DNA of 64,000 nt from Aminobacter anthyllidis (GTDB lineage Bacteria > Pseudomonadota > Alphaproteobacteria > Rhizobiales > Rhizobiaceae): the NCBI RefSeq assembly GCF_018555685.1, contig NZ_JAFLWW010000003.1:434001-498000 (forward strand). The letters run 5' to 3'. A program made the translations under genes and the position numbers. Within the stretch, counting starts at the first letter, position 1, and each line of letters starts with the position of its first letter. Below are positions 46,101 through 55,905 of this stretch, piece by piece. The notes under the pieces were generated by a model. That model had not been told where the DNA came from and did not search any database. It worked only from the letters and a program-made list of their open reading frames with translations.

Positions 46101-48642
46101 GCCGCGCTTTGCCGGTGAGCTGCTGGTCACCGTTGGCGCCGAAAAACTGCTCAAGACCATCACGGCGAGCATCCCCGAGGGCGGCGCAACCGTCGACATC
46201 CCGGTCGGCGAGGACTGGGGCGCTGGCGCCTATGTGACCGCCACGCTCTACCGCCCCGGCGAAGCGCAGGAATCGCGCATGCCGGCCCGCGCCATCGGCC
46301 TGAAATGGCTCTCGGTCAATCCCGCCGACAAGAAGCTGGCCGTCGCGCTGGCGCTTCCGGAGAAGACCGAGCCGCGCAAGGCGCTGTCGATCCCGGTCTC
46401 GGTGACCGGGGCAGCCGCAGGCGAAAAGGCCTATGTCACTGTCGCCGCCGTCGATGTCGGCATCCTCAACCTGACCAGCTACAAGGTGCCGGATCCCGAA
46501 GGCTGGTATTTCGGCCAGCGCATGCTGGGGCTTGAACTGCGCGACCTCTATGGCCGCCTGATAGACGGCTCGCTGGGTGCGATGGGCAAGCTGCGCACTG
46601 GTGGCGATGGCGCAGCACTGACCTCTCAGGGCAGTCCGCCCAAGGAAAAGCTCGTCGCCTTCTTCTCCGGCATCGTCGAGCTCGACGCCGACGGCAAGGC
46701 GACTGTCGACTTCGACATTCCGCAGTTCAACGGCACCGTGCGCGTGATGAGCGTGGCATGGACGAAGAACGCCGTCGGCCACGCCACCGGCGACGTGATC
46801 GTGCGTGATCCGATCGTGCTGACGGCCGGCATGCCGCGCTTCATGGCGCCGGGCGATTTCGCCCAGATGACGCTCGACATCACCAACACCGACGCCCCGG
46901 CCGGCGACTACAGCTTTGCCGTGGAGACGACGGGCGACCTGTCGACCGGCAGTGCCGCCCTGCCCGAAAAGGTGACGCTGGAGCCAGGCAAGCGCCAGAC
47001 GCTCTCAATCCCGCTGATGCCCCTGACGGCAGGAACCGTCGGGCTGAAGATCCGGCTTGCCAATGCCGACGGCCTCGAAGTCGAGCAGGAACTGTCCATG
47101 CCGGTGCGGCCCGGGCAGTTGCCTGTCACCACGCGCATGGTGGTGGACCTCAAGCCCAACGCCTCGCTGCGCATCGACAAGGAACTGCTGGCGGCAAGCC
47201 TGCTCGACGACGCCCATGTCAGCGTCGGCGTGTCTCTGGCCTCCGCCTTCGACGTGCCGTCGCTTTTGATGACGCTCGACCGCTACCCCTATGGCTGCGC
47301 CGAGCAGACGACCAGCCGGGCACTTCCGCTGCTCTATGTCAGCGAGCTCAGCGCCGAGAACGGCATGGCCGAAGACCCCGAGCTGCGCGAGCGCATCCAG
47401 GGCGCGATCTATCGCGTGCTCAACTACCAGTCCTCGTCGGGCAGCTTCGGCCTGTGGGGCCCGGGCTCGGGCGACCTGTGGCTCGACGCCTATGTCACCG
47501 ACTTCCTGACAAGGGCGCGCGAGAAGAACTTCGACGTACCGCAGCAGGCGATGATGCAGGCGCTGAACAACCTGCAGAACGCCATCGGCTACGATGTCGA
47601 TGTCGAGGACCGCGGCTCGGAGATCGCCTATGCGCTCTATGTGCTGGCGCGCAACAAGAAGGCCTCGGTCGGCGACCTGCGTTACTTCGCCGACACCAAG
47701 CTGGAAGCCTTCTCCAGCGCGATGGCGGTCGCCCAGCTCGGCGCGAGCCTCGCGCTTTACGGCGATGCCCAGCGTTCGGAAAGCCTCTTCGGCGCTGCCC
47801 TGCAGATCGCCAGGACGACGACCGAGCATGACTGGTACCGCTCCGACTATGGCTCGCGCCTGCGCGATGGCGCGGCCATGCTGGCGCTAGCTGCCGAAAG
47901 CAAGCCGTTGCCTTCGGTGGTGCCGGAACTGGTCAAGATGGTGGCGGCCGACCGCGCCAAGGCACGCTGGACCAGCACCCAGGACGACGCCTGGATGCTG
48001 CTAGCGGCACGCGCGCTGAAAGCCGGCAACGAGGCGATTGCGCTCGACGTCAACGGTGCCGCTCACAAGGGCGCCTATTCCGAACGCGTCGACGGTGCTG
48101 ACCTTTTGACCAACCCGATCGTCATCGCCAACACCGGCAAGGACGCCTTGCAGGCGGTGGTGACGACAGTCGCCGCCCCTGCCCAGCCGCTGCCCGCCGG
48201 CGGCGACGGCTTCACCATCGAGCGCACCTACTACCGCCTCGATGGCTCGGAAGCCAATGTGACGGAGGTCAAGCAGAACGAGCGTTTCGTCGTCGTGCTC
48301 AAGATCAGCGAGCTCAACGACTGGCCCTCGCGCGTGGTGGTGGCCGACATGTTGCCGGCCGGCTTCGAGATCGACAATCCGGGGCTGGTCAACAGCGCCA
48401 ACCTGTCGAACTTCTCCTGGCTGGAACAGACGGAAGCCGCCCATCTCGAGTTCCGCAACGACCGCTTCATCGCCGCCATGAACAGCGGCGAAGGTGCCGA
48501 CCAGGAGTTCACGCTCGCTTATGTCGTGCGCGCGGTGACGCCAGGCACCTACGCGCATCCCGCTGCCAATGTCGAGGACATGTACCGCCCGCAATATTCG
48601 GCGCGGACGGCCACCGGCATGATGGAGGTGAAGGCGGAGTGA
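43159..48642 (+). CDS. Bacterial alpha-2-macroglobulin with N-terminal PAN domain
   Basis: 1827 residues from the ATG at 43159 (GGAGGG upstream). After a signal peptide (about 1-29), residues about 37-95 form a PAN/apple-type cysteine module (SLDQCQTSCLGDQSCRAFTY). Macroglobulin-like beta domains follow, with a helical thioester domain carrying GCAEQ (Cys1380-Gln1383), which can form the covalent protease-trapping thioester. The family works in the periplasm as a broad protease inhibitor. It is followed by pbpC, the classic A2M-PBP1C pair, suggesting defence during envelope damage. No lipobox is seen, unlike E. coli YfhM. Confidence 0.93.
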   Translation: MRAVRAFPVFVLLVLAAAFGLANTFEAAAVEARRVVTTENSDYFGFDLRSEQNVSLDQCQTSCLGDQSCRAFTYNTKAKWCFLKSDFAVIKPFTGAVAGKVVPVSGEADIGAPAELTFFPASMVEEARQFRSGLTTNTVVDPALGLAALIDAGEQALLGGDSRTAMQKFRAAAIILPDDAAIWTRLARATPTVSPINGEETASLQRDTTSTAYNAYLLSRSASGRAETLALLARGLDKRDMFRPSLQAYEASLALDNSASVRAEYEDLKARKGFRVVEHTIDADTTSPRVCAQFSEALVKTGVDYAPFVTIDDAAPKSVEAKDQQICVEGLQHGQHYRVTFRSGLPAALGEVLEAPVVLSVYVQDRGQSARFTGDSFVLPSTARRGIPVVTVNMEAANMKLYRIGDRSLAQLLSGYQFLRQLDGYDLSSISDQMGEPVWEGQLAITNELNKEVTTSFPVDEALPSRKPGVYVLTAQPVDDKSDTWATKATQWFVVSDIGLSTYTGQDGLNVFARSLGSAKPIADAELTLLARNNEILGTGKTDAEGRATFNPGLTRGEGGLAPAVLMAKQGDADFVFLDMTRAGFDLSDRGVTGRAAPGALDVYAWTERGIYRVGETVHAAALARDDTAKGVDNLPLTFIFTRPDGVEDRRVVSQGGNAGGHAVDLSLSSAAMRGTWTLAIHTDPKQPAVSSQMFLVEDFVPDRIEFTLTSDRNEIAAGETTEATVDGRFLYGAPAAGLALEGELTLSTKRQWDSFKGYYFGLADEQEGEATRIPLTDMPVVGDDGKATFPVSVDQLPSTTRLVNAALTVRMRETGGRAVEEKLDIGIRPQATMIGIRPDFSGEEVPQGGTAKFSLIAAEPGGQRAELKGAQWSLVKVERNYQWYRSGNSWNYEPVTFTKSVATGQVDLTADAEATVSLPVDWGRYRLEVETADPTGPATSYEFDAGWYVSATSTETPDGLEVALDKEAYKAGEVAKLQVSPRFAGELLVTVGAEKLLKTITASIPEGGATVDIPVGEDWGAGAYVTATLYRPGEAQESRMPARAIGLKWLSVNPADKKLAVALALPEKTEPRKALSIPVSVTGAAAGEKAYVTVAAVDVGILNLTSYKVPDPEGWYFGQRMLGLELRDLYGRLIDGSLGAMGKLRTGGDGAALTSQGSPPKEKLVAFFSGIVELDADGKATVDFDIPQFNGTVRVMSVAWTKNAVGHATGDVIVRDPIVLTAGMPRFMAPGDFAQMTLDITNTDAPAGDYSFAVETTGDLSTGSAALPEKVTLEPGKRQTLSIPLMPLTAGTVGLKIRLANADGLEVEQELSMPVRPGQLPVTTRMVVDLKPNASLRIDKELLAASLLDDAHVSVGVSLASAFDVPSLLMTLDRYPYGCAEQTTSRALPLLYVSELSAENGMAEDPELRERIQGAIYRVLNYQSSSGSFGLWGPGSGDLWLDAYVTDFLTRAREKNFDVPQQAMMQALNNLQNAIGYDVDVEDRGSEIAYALYVLARNKKASVGDLRYFADTKLEAFSSAMAVAQLGASLALYGDAQRSESLFGAALQIARTTTEHDWYRSDYGSRLRDGAAMLALAAESKPLPSVVPELVKMVAADRAKARWTSTQDDAWMLLAARALKAGNEAIALDVNGAAHKGAYSERVDGADLLTNPIVIANTGKDALQAVVTTVAAPAQPLPAGGDGFTIERTYYRLDGSEANVTEVKQNERFVVVLKISELNDWPSRVVVADMLPAGFEIDNPGLVNSANLSNFSWLEQTEAAHLEFRNDRFIAAMNSGEGADQEFTLAYVVRAVTPGTYAHPAANVEDMYRPQYSARTATGMMEVKAE

Positions 48643-48704
48643 TCCGCCTTCAAATGCCTATGTCTCGCGAAAACGGTTGCCCGAAGCGCCGCCCCTCACC
48701 CTTA

Positions 48705-48797
48705 CCCTCTCCCCGTGAACGGGGAGAGGGGGGCGTCGGTGTTGCGGCCGGCCTCCTTCTCCCCGTCCTGACGGGGAGAAGGTCCGGCAGGGGATGA
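48705..48797. repeat. Tandem stem-loop element between A2M and pbpC
   Basis: Stem 1: CCCTCTCCCC (48705-48714) with 48721-48730. Stem 2: a perfect 12-bp CCTTCTCCCCGT (48755-48766) with 48771-48782. The right flank read in reverse (CTCATCCCCTGCCGGA) matches 63930-63945, so this is a dispersed repeat family. The hairpins may moderate readthrough to pbpC. Confidence 0.75.
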
Positions 48798-48807
48798 GAG
48801 GCAGCGG

Positions 48808-50907
48808 ATGCGCCCGACTGGAAAGACACTGCGTAGATTGCTGCAGGCCGGTGCGGTGACTACCGGCCTGGCCGCCCTCGCCTTTGGCGGCCTGTTCGCG
48901 CTCGACCGCGCCTTTCCGCCACCCCTGCCCGAAAAGCTGACCGTCTCCGCCGAGGTGCTCGACCGCGATGGGCAGTTGCTGCGCGCCTACGCGACGCCGT
49001 CGGGCCATTGGCGGCTTGGAGTCAGCCTCGATCAGGTCGACCCGCAGCTGGTGAAGATGCTGGTCGCCTATGAGGACAAGCGCTTCTGGGACCATGAGGG
49101 CGTCGATGTGCTGGCGCTGGGGCGTGCCGCCCAGCAATTCGTCACCAATGGCCGCATCGTCTCGGGCGGCTCGACGCTGTCGATGCAGCTGGCGCGCCTG
49201 ATCGAGCCGCGCACTGAGCGCAGCTTGACGTCCAAGCTTCGGCAGCTGGCCCGCGCCATCCAGATCGAGCGGCGGCTGTCAAAGGAAGAAATCCTCGAGC
49301 GCTACCTGACGCTCGCGCCTTATGGCGGCAATCTCGAAGGCGTGCGCGCGGCAGCCCTTGCCTATTTCGGCAAGGAGCCGAAGCGGCTGACGGTGTCGGA
49401 AGCAGCCCTTCTGGTCGCCCTGCCGCAGCTGCCGGAGCGGCGCCGGCCCGACCGCAACCTTGCCAACGCGCAGGCCGCGCGCGACCGCGTGCTCGGCCGC
49501 ATGGTGACATCAGGCCTGCTGAGCGAAACGGAGGCCGCGCGCGCCGCACTTGAGGATGTGGCCGCCATGCGACTGGCGCTCCCGACACTTGCGCCGCACG
49601 CATCCGACAACGCGCTGCGCAATCAGCCCGGCACCGTCACGCACCAGCTCACCTTGCGCAAGAGCGTGCAAGAGGGGCTTGAGGCGGTGGCGCGCGAGGC
49701 CGCCACCCGGCTCGGCCCGAAAATTTCGGTCGCCATGGTGCTGGCTGATGCGATGACCGGCGAAATCCTCGGCGAAGTCGGATCGGCCAGCTACCTCGAC
49801 GCCTCGCGCTCGGGCTGGATCGACATGACAAGGACGATACGCTCGCCCGGCTCGACGCTGAAACCGTTCATCTACGGCCTCGCCTTCGAACAGGGGCTGG
49901 TGGCGCAGGAGACGATGATCGAGGACCGGCCGACCGATTTCGGCGGCTACCGGCCCAAGAATTTCGACATGAGCTACCAAGGCGACGTGTCGGTGCGCCA
50001 GGCGCTGCAGCTGTCGCTCAACGTGCCCGCGATCCGCCTGCTCGACGCGGTCGGACCGCAGCGGCTGACGGCGCGCTTCCGCCAGGGCGGCGTCACCCCG
50101 CAACTGCCTGCGAATGAAGTGCCCGGCCTCGCCATCGGCCTGGGCGGCGTCGGCGTGACCCTGCGCGACCTCGTCCAGCTCTACACCGGGCTTGCCAATG
50201 GCGGCCGCGCCAAGATTTTACGCGACGGATCGGAGCCAAGCACGCCTGCCCCGCTCGCCAACGGCACCATCCTGGAGGAACAGGCCGCCTGGCAGATCGC
50301 CGACATCCTGTCCGGCGTCAAGCCGCCCGAGGGCGCGGCCAAACGCGCCATCGCCTACAAGACCGGCACCTCCTACGGCTACCGCGACGCCTGGTCGATC
50401 GGCTATGACGGCCGCTACGTGCTCGGCGTCTGGGCCGGCCGGCCCGACGCTGGCGCGGTGCCCGGCTTGTCGGGTTACGTCTCGGCGGCACCCATCCTGT
50501 TCGAGGGCTTTGCCCGCTCCGGCCTGCCGTCAATGCCGCTGCCCCGCCCGCCGGCGGGAACGCTGCGCACCGCCCGCGCCGACCTGCCGGTGACACTGGG
50601 ACGCTTTTCGACCGCAAGCGAACTGCCGACGGTCGCAGCCGCCATCACCGAACCGGCGCCGCAGATCGTCTTCCCGCCTGACGGCGCCCGTGTCGAACTC
50701 GGTGCATCCTCAGCCGACGCCTCGCCGCTGGTGCTCAAGCTGCAGGGCGGCCGCGCCCCATTCCGCTGGCTCGCCAACGGCAAGCCGCTCGCGGCCCTTG
50801 CCCGCCGCCGCGAGGCAACCTGGCAGCCCGACGGCACCGGCTTCTCGACACTGACCGTCATCGACGCGGCGGGACGCGCGGCAAGCGTGCGGGTGTTCGT
50901 GGAGTAG
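48808..50907 (+). CDS. pbpC: Penicillin-binding protein 1C
   Basis: 699 residues. Signal anchor (about 10-33), a GT51 transglycosylase domain with EDKRFWDHEGVD and GGSTLSMQLARL, then a transpeptidase domain with SxxK at STLK (Ser349-Lys352), SLN in LQLSLNVPA and KTGTS (518-522), and a C-terminal BiPBP_C module (about 610-699). Such bifunctional enzymes polymerise and crosslink peptidoglycan on the outer face of the inner membrane. It is coupled by gene order to alpha-2-macroglobulin. The start has AGAGG 6 nt upstream. Confidence 0.94.
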   Translation: MRPTGKTLRRLLQAGAVTTGLAALAFGGLFALDRAFPPPLPEKLTVSAEVLDRDGQLLRAYATPSGHWRLGVSLDQVDPQLVKMLVAYEDKRFWDHEGVDVLALGRAAQQFVTNGRIVSGGSTLSMQLARLIEPRTERSLTSKLRQLARAIQIERRLSKEEILERYLTLAPYGGNLEGVRAAALAYFGKEPKRLTVSEAALLVALPQLPERRRPDRNLANAQAARDRVLGRMVTSGLLSETEAARAALEDVAAMRLALPTLAPHASDNALRNQPGTVTHQLTLRKSVQEGLEAVAREAATRLGPKISVAMVLADAMTGEILGEVGSASYLDASRSGWIDMTRTIRSPGSTLKPFIYGLAFEQGLVAQETMIEDRPTDFGGYRPKNFDMSYQGDVSVRQALQLSLNVPAIRLLDAVGPQRLTARFRQGGVTPQLPANEVPGLAIGLGGVGVTLRDLVQLYTGLANGGRAKILRDGSEPSTPAPLANGTILEEQAAWQIADILSGVKPPEGAAKRAIAYKTGTSYGYRDAWSIGYDGRYVLGVWAGRPDAGAVPGLSGYVSAAPILFEGFARSGLPSMPLPRPPAGTLRTARADLPVTLGRFSTASELPTVAAAITEPAPQIVFPPDGARVELGASSADASPLVLKLQGGRAPFRWLANGKPLAALARRREATWQPDGTGFSTLTVIDAAGRAASVRVFVE

Positions 50908-50912
50908 ATGAT

Positions 50913-51305
50913 TTGATATCGCGACTGAACATGTTCGACGTGCTTCTGGAGGTAGACCCGACATTCCAGCCCGTCTGGGAGGCGTTTGTGGACAAATGGC
51001 GCGACCAGATCGAACTGCCGCTTTACCTGGCCTTGGGAGACCTCGCTCGACACGTGGTCGGCAAGATCGAGGGCGGCCAGACCAGTGAACTTCAGCAAAT
51101 CTTCGCAGTCGTCGAGCGTTGGCTCGCCGATGGTGACGAACTGGTGCGGGAAGCTGCGACGATTGGGCTGCTGGAGGACCTGCACAACCCGAACCTTCAC
51201 AAAATCACATCGCCTGATCAGGTGAAGCAGTGGTTGGGTCCTCTCAGCGCACTGCAATGGACAGACGTCGAGAGATTCTGGTCGGGGCAAATCGCCAAGG
51301 CCTGA
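50913..51305 (+). CDS. Hypothetical protein (DUF7674-like)
   Basis: 130 residues from a TTG at 50913 (GGAG 8 nt upstream); the ATG at 50931 is an alternative giving 124 residues. MFDVLLEVDPTFQPVWEAFV, LALGDLARHVVGKIEGG and WLADGDELVREAATIGLLED suggest an all-helical small cytoplasmic protein of the type often seen as an immunity or orphan gene beside polymorphic toxins. I do not see a toxin partner. It follows pbpC by 5 nt and may be co-transcribed. Family name is tentative. Confidence 0.65.
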   Translation: MISRLNMFDVLLEVDPTFQPVWEAFVDKWRDQIELPLYLALGDLARHVVGKIEGGQTSELQQIFAVVERWLADGDELVREAATIGLLEDLHNPNLHKITSPDQVKQWLGPLSALQWTDVERFWSGQIAKA

Positions 51306-51477
51306 GCCCCCTTGCCTCCCCTTCCATCTCCCCTAGCTGTCATCGTTCGTGTCGAACGTTTCGATCGCTCAGGCGGTGCAGGACTTTTTAAGCGAGCAAA
51401 AAAATTTCCGGCGGCCCGGCAGTTCGCACGAAATTTGCCCATGCGGCGTGAAATTCGGAACATTCGCCGCATCTAAT

Positions 51478-51501
51478 TTCTACCAGTTCGATAGAGTAGA
51501 A
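51478..51501. promoter_or_regulatory. Inverted repeat in the sulfate-importer promoter
   Basis: TTCTAC (51478-51483) and GTAGAA (51496-51501) are inverted with a 12-nt spacer, in an AT-rich stretch 22 nt before the sbp start. It could be a regulator site; no known CysB consensus is evident. Confidence 0.35.
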
Positions 51502-51523
51502 CCATATTCGAACGGAGGCGGAA

Positions 51524-52552
51524 ATGACGACTTCACGCAGAACCATCCTGCTCTCGGCGCTGCTGGCCGGCGCGGTTCAACTCGGTGGCCTGGGCTTCGC
51601 CCATGCCGACACCACGCTCCTCAACGTCTCCTATGACCCGACGCGCGAGCTCTACAAGGACTACAACGAGGCCTTCGCCAAGCACTGGAAGGCGGAGAGC
51701 GGCGAGACGGTGACGATCCAGCAGTCGCATGGCGGCTCGGGCAAGCAGGCGCGTGCGGTGATCGACGGCCTCGACGCCGACGTGGTGACGCTGGCGCTCG
51801 AGAGCGACATCAACGCGATCGTCGAGAAGTCGAAGAAAATCAATCCCGACTGGCGCTCGAAGCTGCCCAACAATGCCTCGCCCTACACCTCGACGATCAT
51901 CTTTTTGGTGCGCAAGGGCAATCCCAAGGGCATCAACGACTGGGGCGACCTGATCAAGGACGGCGTCCAGGTGATCACGCCGAACCCGAAGACCTCGGGC
52001 GGCGCGCGCTGGAACTACCTCGCGGCCTGGGCCTGGGCCAACGGCCAATTCGCAGGCGACGAAGCCAAGATCAAGGAATTCGTCGGCAACCTCTACGCCC
52101 ATGTGCCGATCCTCGACACCGGCGCCCGCGGCTCGACGGTGACCTTCGCCGAGCGTGAACAGGGCGACGTCCTGCTCGCCTGGGAAAACGAAGCGTATCT
52201 CGCGCTCGACGAGTTCGGCGCCGAAAAATTCGACATCGTCTTCCCGCCGCAGTCGATCCTGGCCGAGCCGCCGGTCGCCGTGGTCGACGCCAATGTCGAC
52301 GCCAAGGGCACCCGCAAGGTCGCCGAGGCCTACCTCAACTACCTCTATTCGGCGGAAGGCCAGACCCTTGCCGCCAAGCATCACTACAGGCCGTCCAAGC
52401 CCGAGCTGGTGCCTGCCAGCGACCTGCAGAAGCAGCACGAACTGAAACTGGTTTCCATCGACGATCCGATTTTCGGCGGATGGAAGAAAGCACAACCCTA
52501 TCACTTCGGAGATGGTGGTATATTCGACCAGATCTACAAGCCGGCCCAGTAA
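51524..52552 (+). CDS. sbp: Periplasmic sulfate-binding protein
   Basis: 342 residues with a signal peptide (cleavage near AHA-DTTLLN) and a good Shine-Dalgarno (GGAGGCGGA). [37 protein letters not shown] and [18 protein letters not shown] are the sulfate/thiosulfate-binding family motifs that build the oxyanion pocket. It delivers sulfate to CysTWA, encoded directly downstream. CysP (thiosulfate) is the close alternative. Confidence 0.95.
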   Translation: MTTSRRTILLSALLAGAVQLGGLGFAHADTTLLNVSYDPTRELYKDYNEAFAKHWKAESGETVTIQQSHGGSGKQARAVIDGLDADVVTLALESDINAIVEKSKKINPDWRSKLPNNASPYTSTIIFLVRKGNPKGINDWGDLIKDGVQVITPNPKTSGGARWNYLAAWAWANGQFAGDEAKIKEFVGNLYAHVPILDTGARGSTVTFAEREQGDVLLAWENEAYLALDEFGAEKFDIVFPPQSILAEPPVAVVDANVDAKGTRKVAEAYLNYLYSAEGQTLAAKHHYRPSKPELVPASDLQKQHELKLVSIDDPIFGGWKKAQPYHFGDGGIFDQIYKPAQ

Positions 52553-52574
52553 GCCAAGGTAAGACCAGGACGAT

Positions 52575-53426
52575 ATGACCACAGCACCCGCCAAGGCGGG
52601 GTGGCGGTTCAGACAGCCGAGCGTCATTCCGGGATTCGGATTGACGCTCGGCTTCTCGCTTGCCTACCTCACGCTCATCATCCTCATCCCGCTCTCAGGG
52701 CTCGTCTGGCGTTCGGCATCGCTTGGCTGGACCGATTTCTGGGCCATCGCCACCGACCGCCGCACCGTCAAGGCGCTGGAAATCAGCTTCGGCACGGCCT
52801 TCATCGCCGCCGCCATCAACGTCGTGTTCGGCACCATCGTCGCCTGGGTACTGGTGCGCTACCGCTTTCCCGGCCGCCGCGTCATCGACGCGATGGTCGA
52901 TTTGCCCTTTGCGCTGCCGACGGCGGTCGCGGGCATCGCGCTGACGACGCTGTACTCGCCGAAGGGCTGGATGGGCGCGCTGTTGGCGCCGCTCGGCATC
53001 AAGGTCGCCTACACCCCGCTCGGCATCGTCATAGCACTCGTCTTCATCGGCCTGCCCTTCGTCGTGCGCACGGTGCAGCCGATCATCGAGGAGATCGACA
53101 AGGAGGTCGAGGAAGCCGCCGCCACGCTTGGCGCCAACCGCTTCCAGACGATCTTCCTCGTGCTGTTTCCGGGACTGGCGCCCGCCGTGGTGACCGGCTT
53201 CGCGCTCGCCTTCGCGCGCGGCGTCGGCGAATACGGCTCGGTCATCTTCATCGCCGGCAACCTGCCCTACATCTCGGAAATCGCGCCGCTGCTGATCGTC
53301 ATCCGGCTCGAGGAGTACGATTACGCCGCGGCGACCGCGATCGCCACGATCATGCTGGCGCTGTCGTTTGCGATGCTGCTCGTCATCAACCTCATCCAGT
53401 CATGGACCCGCAAACGCTATGGCTGA
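52575..53426 (+). CDS. cysT: Sulfate ABC transporter permease CysT
   Basis: 283 residues with six hydrophobic segments and the family motifs [16 protein letters not shown] and [20 protein letters not shown] (EAA loop). It forms the sulfate channel with CysW. It lies 22 nt after sbp and overlaps cysW by 8 nt. CysU is a synonym. Confidence 0.95.
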   Translation: MTTAPAKAGWRFRQPSVIPGFGLTLGFSLAYLTLIILIPLSGLVWRSASLGWTDFWAIATDRRTVKALEISFGTAFIAAAINVVFGTIVAWVLVRYRFPGRRVIDAMVDLPFALPTAVAGIALTTLYSPKGWMGALLAPLGIKVAYTPLGIVIALVFIGLPFVVRTVQPIIEEIDKEVEEAAATLGANRFQTIFLVLFPGLAPAVVTGFALAFARGVGEYGSVIFIAGNLPYISEIAPLLIVIRLEEYDYAAATAIATIMLALSFAMLLVINLIQSWTRKRYG

Positions 53427-54303
53427 TCCAGAGCTTTATCCCGCCGACGTCCATCACGAGCACGCCTCGCTTGCGGTGACCGAACGGCCCTGGGCGCGCG
53501 CGGCTTTGATGCTTGTCGCCTTCGGCTTCCTCGCCATCTTCCTGCTGTTGCCGCTGGTGGTGGTGTTCGAGCAGGCGTTTTCACGCGGCATCGGCGCGTT
53601 TGTCGAAGCCATCAACGAACACGACACGATTGCCGCGATCAAGCTGACGCTTCTGGTCGCCGTCATCTCGGTGCCGCTCAACCTGGTGTTCGGCGTCGCC
53701 GCCGCCTGGGCCATCGCCAAGTTCGAGTTCAAGGGCAAGGCCTTCCTGATCACGCTGATCGACCTGCCGTTCTCGGTCTCGCCGGTCATCTCGGGCCTGG
53801 TCTATGTGCTGTTGTTCGGCGCATCGAGCCTGCTTGGGCCCTGGCTCAAGCTGCACGGCATCGTCATCCTGTTCGCCGTGCCGGGCATCGTGCTGGCGAC
53901 TGTCTTCGTCACCTTCCCCTTCGTTGCCCGCGAGCTGATCCCGCTGATGCAGGAACAGGGCACCGGCGACGAGGAGGCAGCCCTTTCGCTCGGCGCCAAT
54001 GGCTGGCAGACTATCTGGCATGTCACCTTGCCCAACATCAAATGGGGCCTGCTCTATGGCGTCTTGCTGTGCAACGCGCGCGCCATGGGCGAGTTCGGCG
54101 CGGTGTCGGTGGTCTCGGGCCACATCAGGGGCATGACCAACACCATGCCGCTGCATGTCGAGATCCTGTACAACGAATACAATGCCGTCGGCGCCTTTGC
54201 CGTGGCGTCCGTGCTCGCCGGCCTCGCGCTTGTGACGCTTGTGCTCAAAACCCTTCTCGAGCTCCGCTACGGCGCCGAGATCGCCGCCACGCGCGGACAC
54301 TGA
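53419..54303 (+). CDS. cysW: Sulfate ABC transporter permease CysW
   Basis: 294 residues from the ATG at 53419, which overlaps the cysT stop. Six hydrophobic segments, [20 protein letters not shown], and an EAA loop in [20 protein letters not shown], then [20 protein letters not shown], which is specific for CysW. It completes the heterodimeric permease of the sulfate importer. Confidence 0.95.
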   Translation: MADPELYPADVHHEHASLAVTERPWARAALMLVAFGFLAIFLLLPLVVVFEQAFSRGIGAFVEAINEHDTIAAIKLTLLVAVISVPLNLVFGVAAAWAIAKFEFKGKAFLITLIDLPFSVSPVISGLVYVLLFGASSLLGPWLKLHGIVILFAVPGIVLATVFVTFPFVARELIPLMQEQGTGDEEAALSLGANGWQTIWHVTLPNIKWGLLYGVLLCNARAMGEFGAVSVVSGHIRGMTNTMPLHVEILYNEYNAVGAFAVASVLAGLALVTLVLKTLLELRYGAEIAATRGH

Positions 54304-54316
54304 CAGAGGTCGACTG

Positions 54317-55366
54317 ATGGAAGTTCGCGTTTCAAATGTGCGCAAGGAATTCGACCGGTTTCCGGCGCTGCGCGACGTCTCGCTCGACATCAAGTCGGGC
54401 GAGCTGATCGCGCTGCTTGGCCCCTCGGGCTCGGGCAAGACAACGCTTCTGCGCCTCATCGCCGGGCTTGAGCGGCCGACGCGCGGCACGATCTTCTTCG
54501 GCGACGAGGATGCGTCCAACCGGACCATCCAGGAGCGCAATGTCGGCTTCGTGTTCCAGCATTACGCCCTGTTCCGCCACATGACGGTGGCCGACAATAT
54601 CGGCTTCGGCCTCAAGGTGCGGCCTTCGGCCAAGCGCCCGACCAGGGCAGAGATCCGCCGTCGCGCCTCCGAACTGCTCGACCTGGTGCAGCTGTCGGGG
54701 CTGGAAAAGCGCTATCCGGCGCAGCTTTCCGGCGGCCAGCGCCAGCGCGTGGCGCTTGCCCGCGCCATGGCGATCGAGCCCAAGGTGCTGCTGCTCGACG
54801 AACCCTTTGGCGCGCTCGACGCCCAGGTGCGCCGCGAGCTTCGCCGCTGGCTGCGTGAAATCCACGACGCCACCGGCCACACCACCATCTTCGTCACCCA
54901 CGACCAGGAAGAGGCGCTCGAACTCGCCGACCGCGTGGTGGTGATGAGCCAGGGCCGCATCGAGCAGATCGGCACCGCCGACGAGGTCTACGACACGCCG
55001 AACTCGCCCTTCGTCTACGGCTTCATCGGCGAGTCGAGCTCGTTGCCGGTCAAGATCGAGGACGGACAGATATGGATCGCCGATCGGCCGATCGGACTGG
55101 CAACGCCTGATCTGCCAAATGGCGAGGCGACGCTCTACTTCCGCCCGCACGACATCGAACTGCTCGACGAATGCAATGGCTGCATTGCCGGCACGGTGGC
55201 GGCGAGCCGCCGCGTTGCCGGCACCCGTCGCGTCGAACTGGAGATCGGCGGCGGCCGCGAGCGCATCGAGATCGAGCTCCCCGTCGGGCATCCAGCCGCG
55301 CAGAAGAGCCGCGTGGCGTTCAGGCCGAAGCGGTGGAAAGTGTTTCCGAAGGTGGACCAAGCTTAA
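54317..55366 (+). CDS. cysA: Sulfate/thiosulfate import ATP-binding protein CysA
   Basis: 349 residues from the ATG at 54317. Walker [12 protein letters not shown]-loop [14 protein letters not shown], signature LSGGQRQR, Walker [13 protein letters not shown] and the switch His in [12 protein letters not shown] are intact. A C-terminal regulatory TOBE-like domain follows (about 240-349, with [11 protein letters not shown]). It energises CysTW. Last gene of sbp-cysTWA, 13 nt after cysW. Confidence 0.95.
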   Translation: MEVRVSNVRKEFDRFPALRDVSLDIKSGELIALLGPSGSGKTTLLRLIAGLERPTRGTIFFGDEDASNRTIQERNVGFVFQHYALFRHMTVADNIGFGLKVRPSAKRPTRAEIRRRASELLDLVQLSGLEKRYPAQLSGGQRQRVALARAMAIEPKVLLLDEPFGALDAQVRRELRRWLREIHDATGHTTIFVTHDQEEALELADRVVVMSQGRIEQIGTADEVYDTPNSPFVYGFIGESSSLPVKIEDGQIWIADRPIGLATPDLPNGEATLYFRPHDIELLDECNGCIAGTVAASRRVAGTRRVELEIGGGRERIEIELPVGHPAAQKSRVAFRPKRWKVFPKVDQA

Positions 55367-55423
55367 GGGCACAGTTGCGCGGTCACCGCAACGTCTGCTG
55401 CGTCCCCTAAAGTGCATAAATCT

Positions 55424-55792
55424 TCATTCGCGCCCAGGTATCTGAGCAGAGGTAATGCGGCAATTGTCCACGGTGTCCAATATCTTTCGCCGAAAGGGTG
55501 ATCTAGTTGGAAGAAAGCTTGCCGCGCGCTCAAGGCACAGAAGTGCCTCTTCGTGGAGATGCGAACATGCTGCGATGTGGTCTATGCGAACTTTCAGGGA
55601 GGCGGCAGGATCGAACGAAGCTTGATGTTGCTCCAGTTTGTTGACCGCCTGTTCAAAACACATCCAGGAATCGCGGTCGATTTTGACCACGGCCTCCCGC
55701 CATTTGCCAGGTAGATCTAATATTGAAGCCCGGTCAGAGTAAGGGCGCATGCGGTCAACCTTGTGGCCAATCAGAGCATCCATACATTGCAT
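55424..55792 (-). CDS. Hypothetical protein
   Basis: 122 residues from the ATG at 55792 (an in-frame ATG at 55783 is equally possible). Mostly helical with His/Cys-containing segments (HIAACSHLHEEALLCLERAA); no signal or membrane segment. Less GC-rich than its neighbours. It shares strand with a DUF4145 gene in a small islet between the sulfate operon and the amino-acid transporter. I do not recognise the family; spurious calling cannot be excluded. Confidence 0.5.
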   Translation of the reverse strand: MQCMDALIGHKVDRMRPYSDRASILDLPGKWREAVVKIDRDSWMCFEQAVNKLEQHQASFDPAASLKVRIDHIAACSHLHEEALLCLERAASFLPTRSPFRRKILDTVDNCRITSAQIPGRE

Positions 55793-55905
55793 CGGCCGAC
55801 AGGCTGTAGCACCTCGTCGTGGGCGACCACTTGTTCCTCGGGTGTCACGACCGCGGCTTGGTTAGCGGCAAAATACGGTGACAATACGCTCATCCAATCT
55901 GAGCA

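Noticed and set aside
43522-46782. 1086-codon frame antisense to the alpha-2-macroglobulin gene
   Set aside because: A GC-rich shadow: the plus-strand protein has clear domains and a thioester motif, while the antisense protein has no family character.
51344-51358. CGTTCG-TGT-CGAACG stem as terminator of the 50913 gene
   Set aside because: Only 6 bp and no T-run; at most a weak structure.
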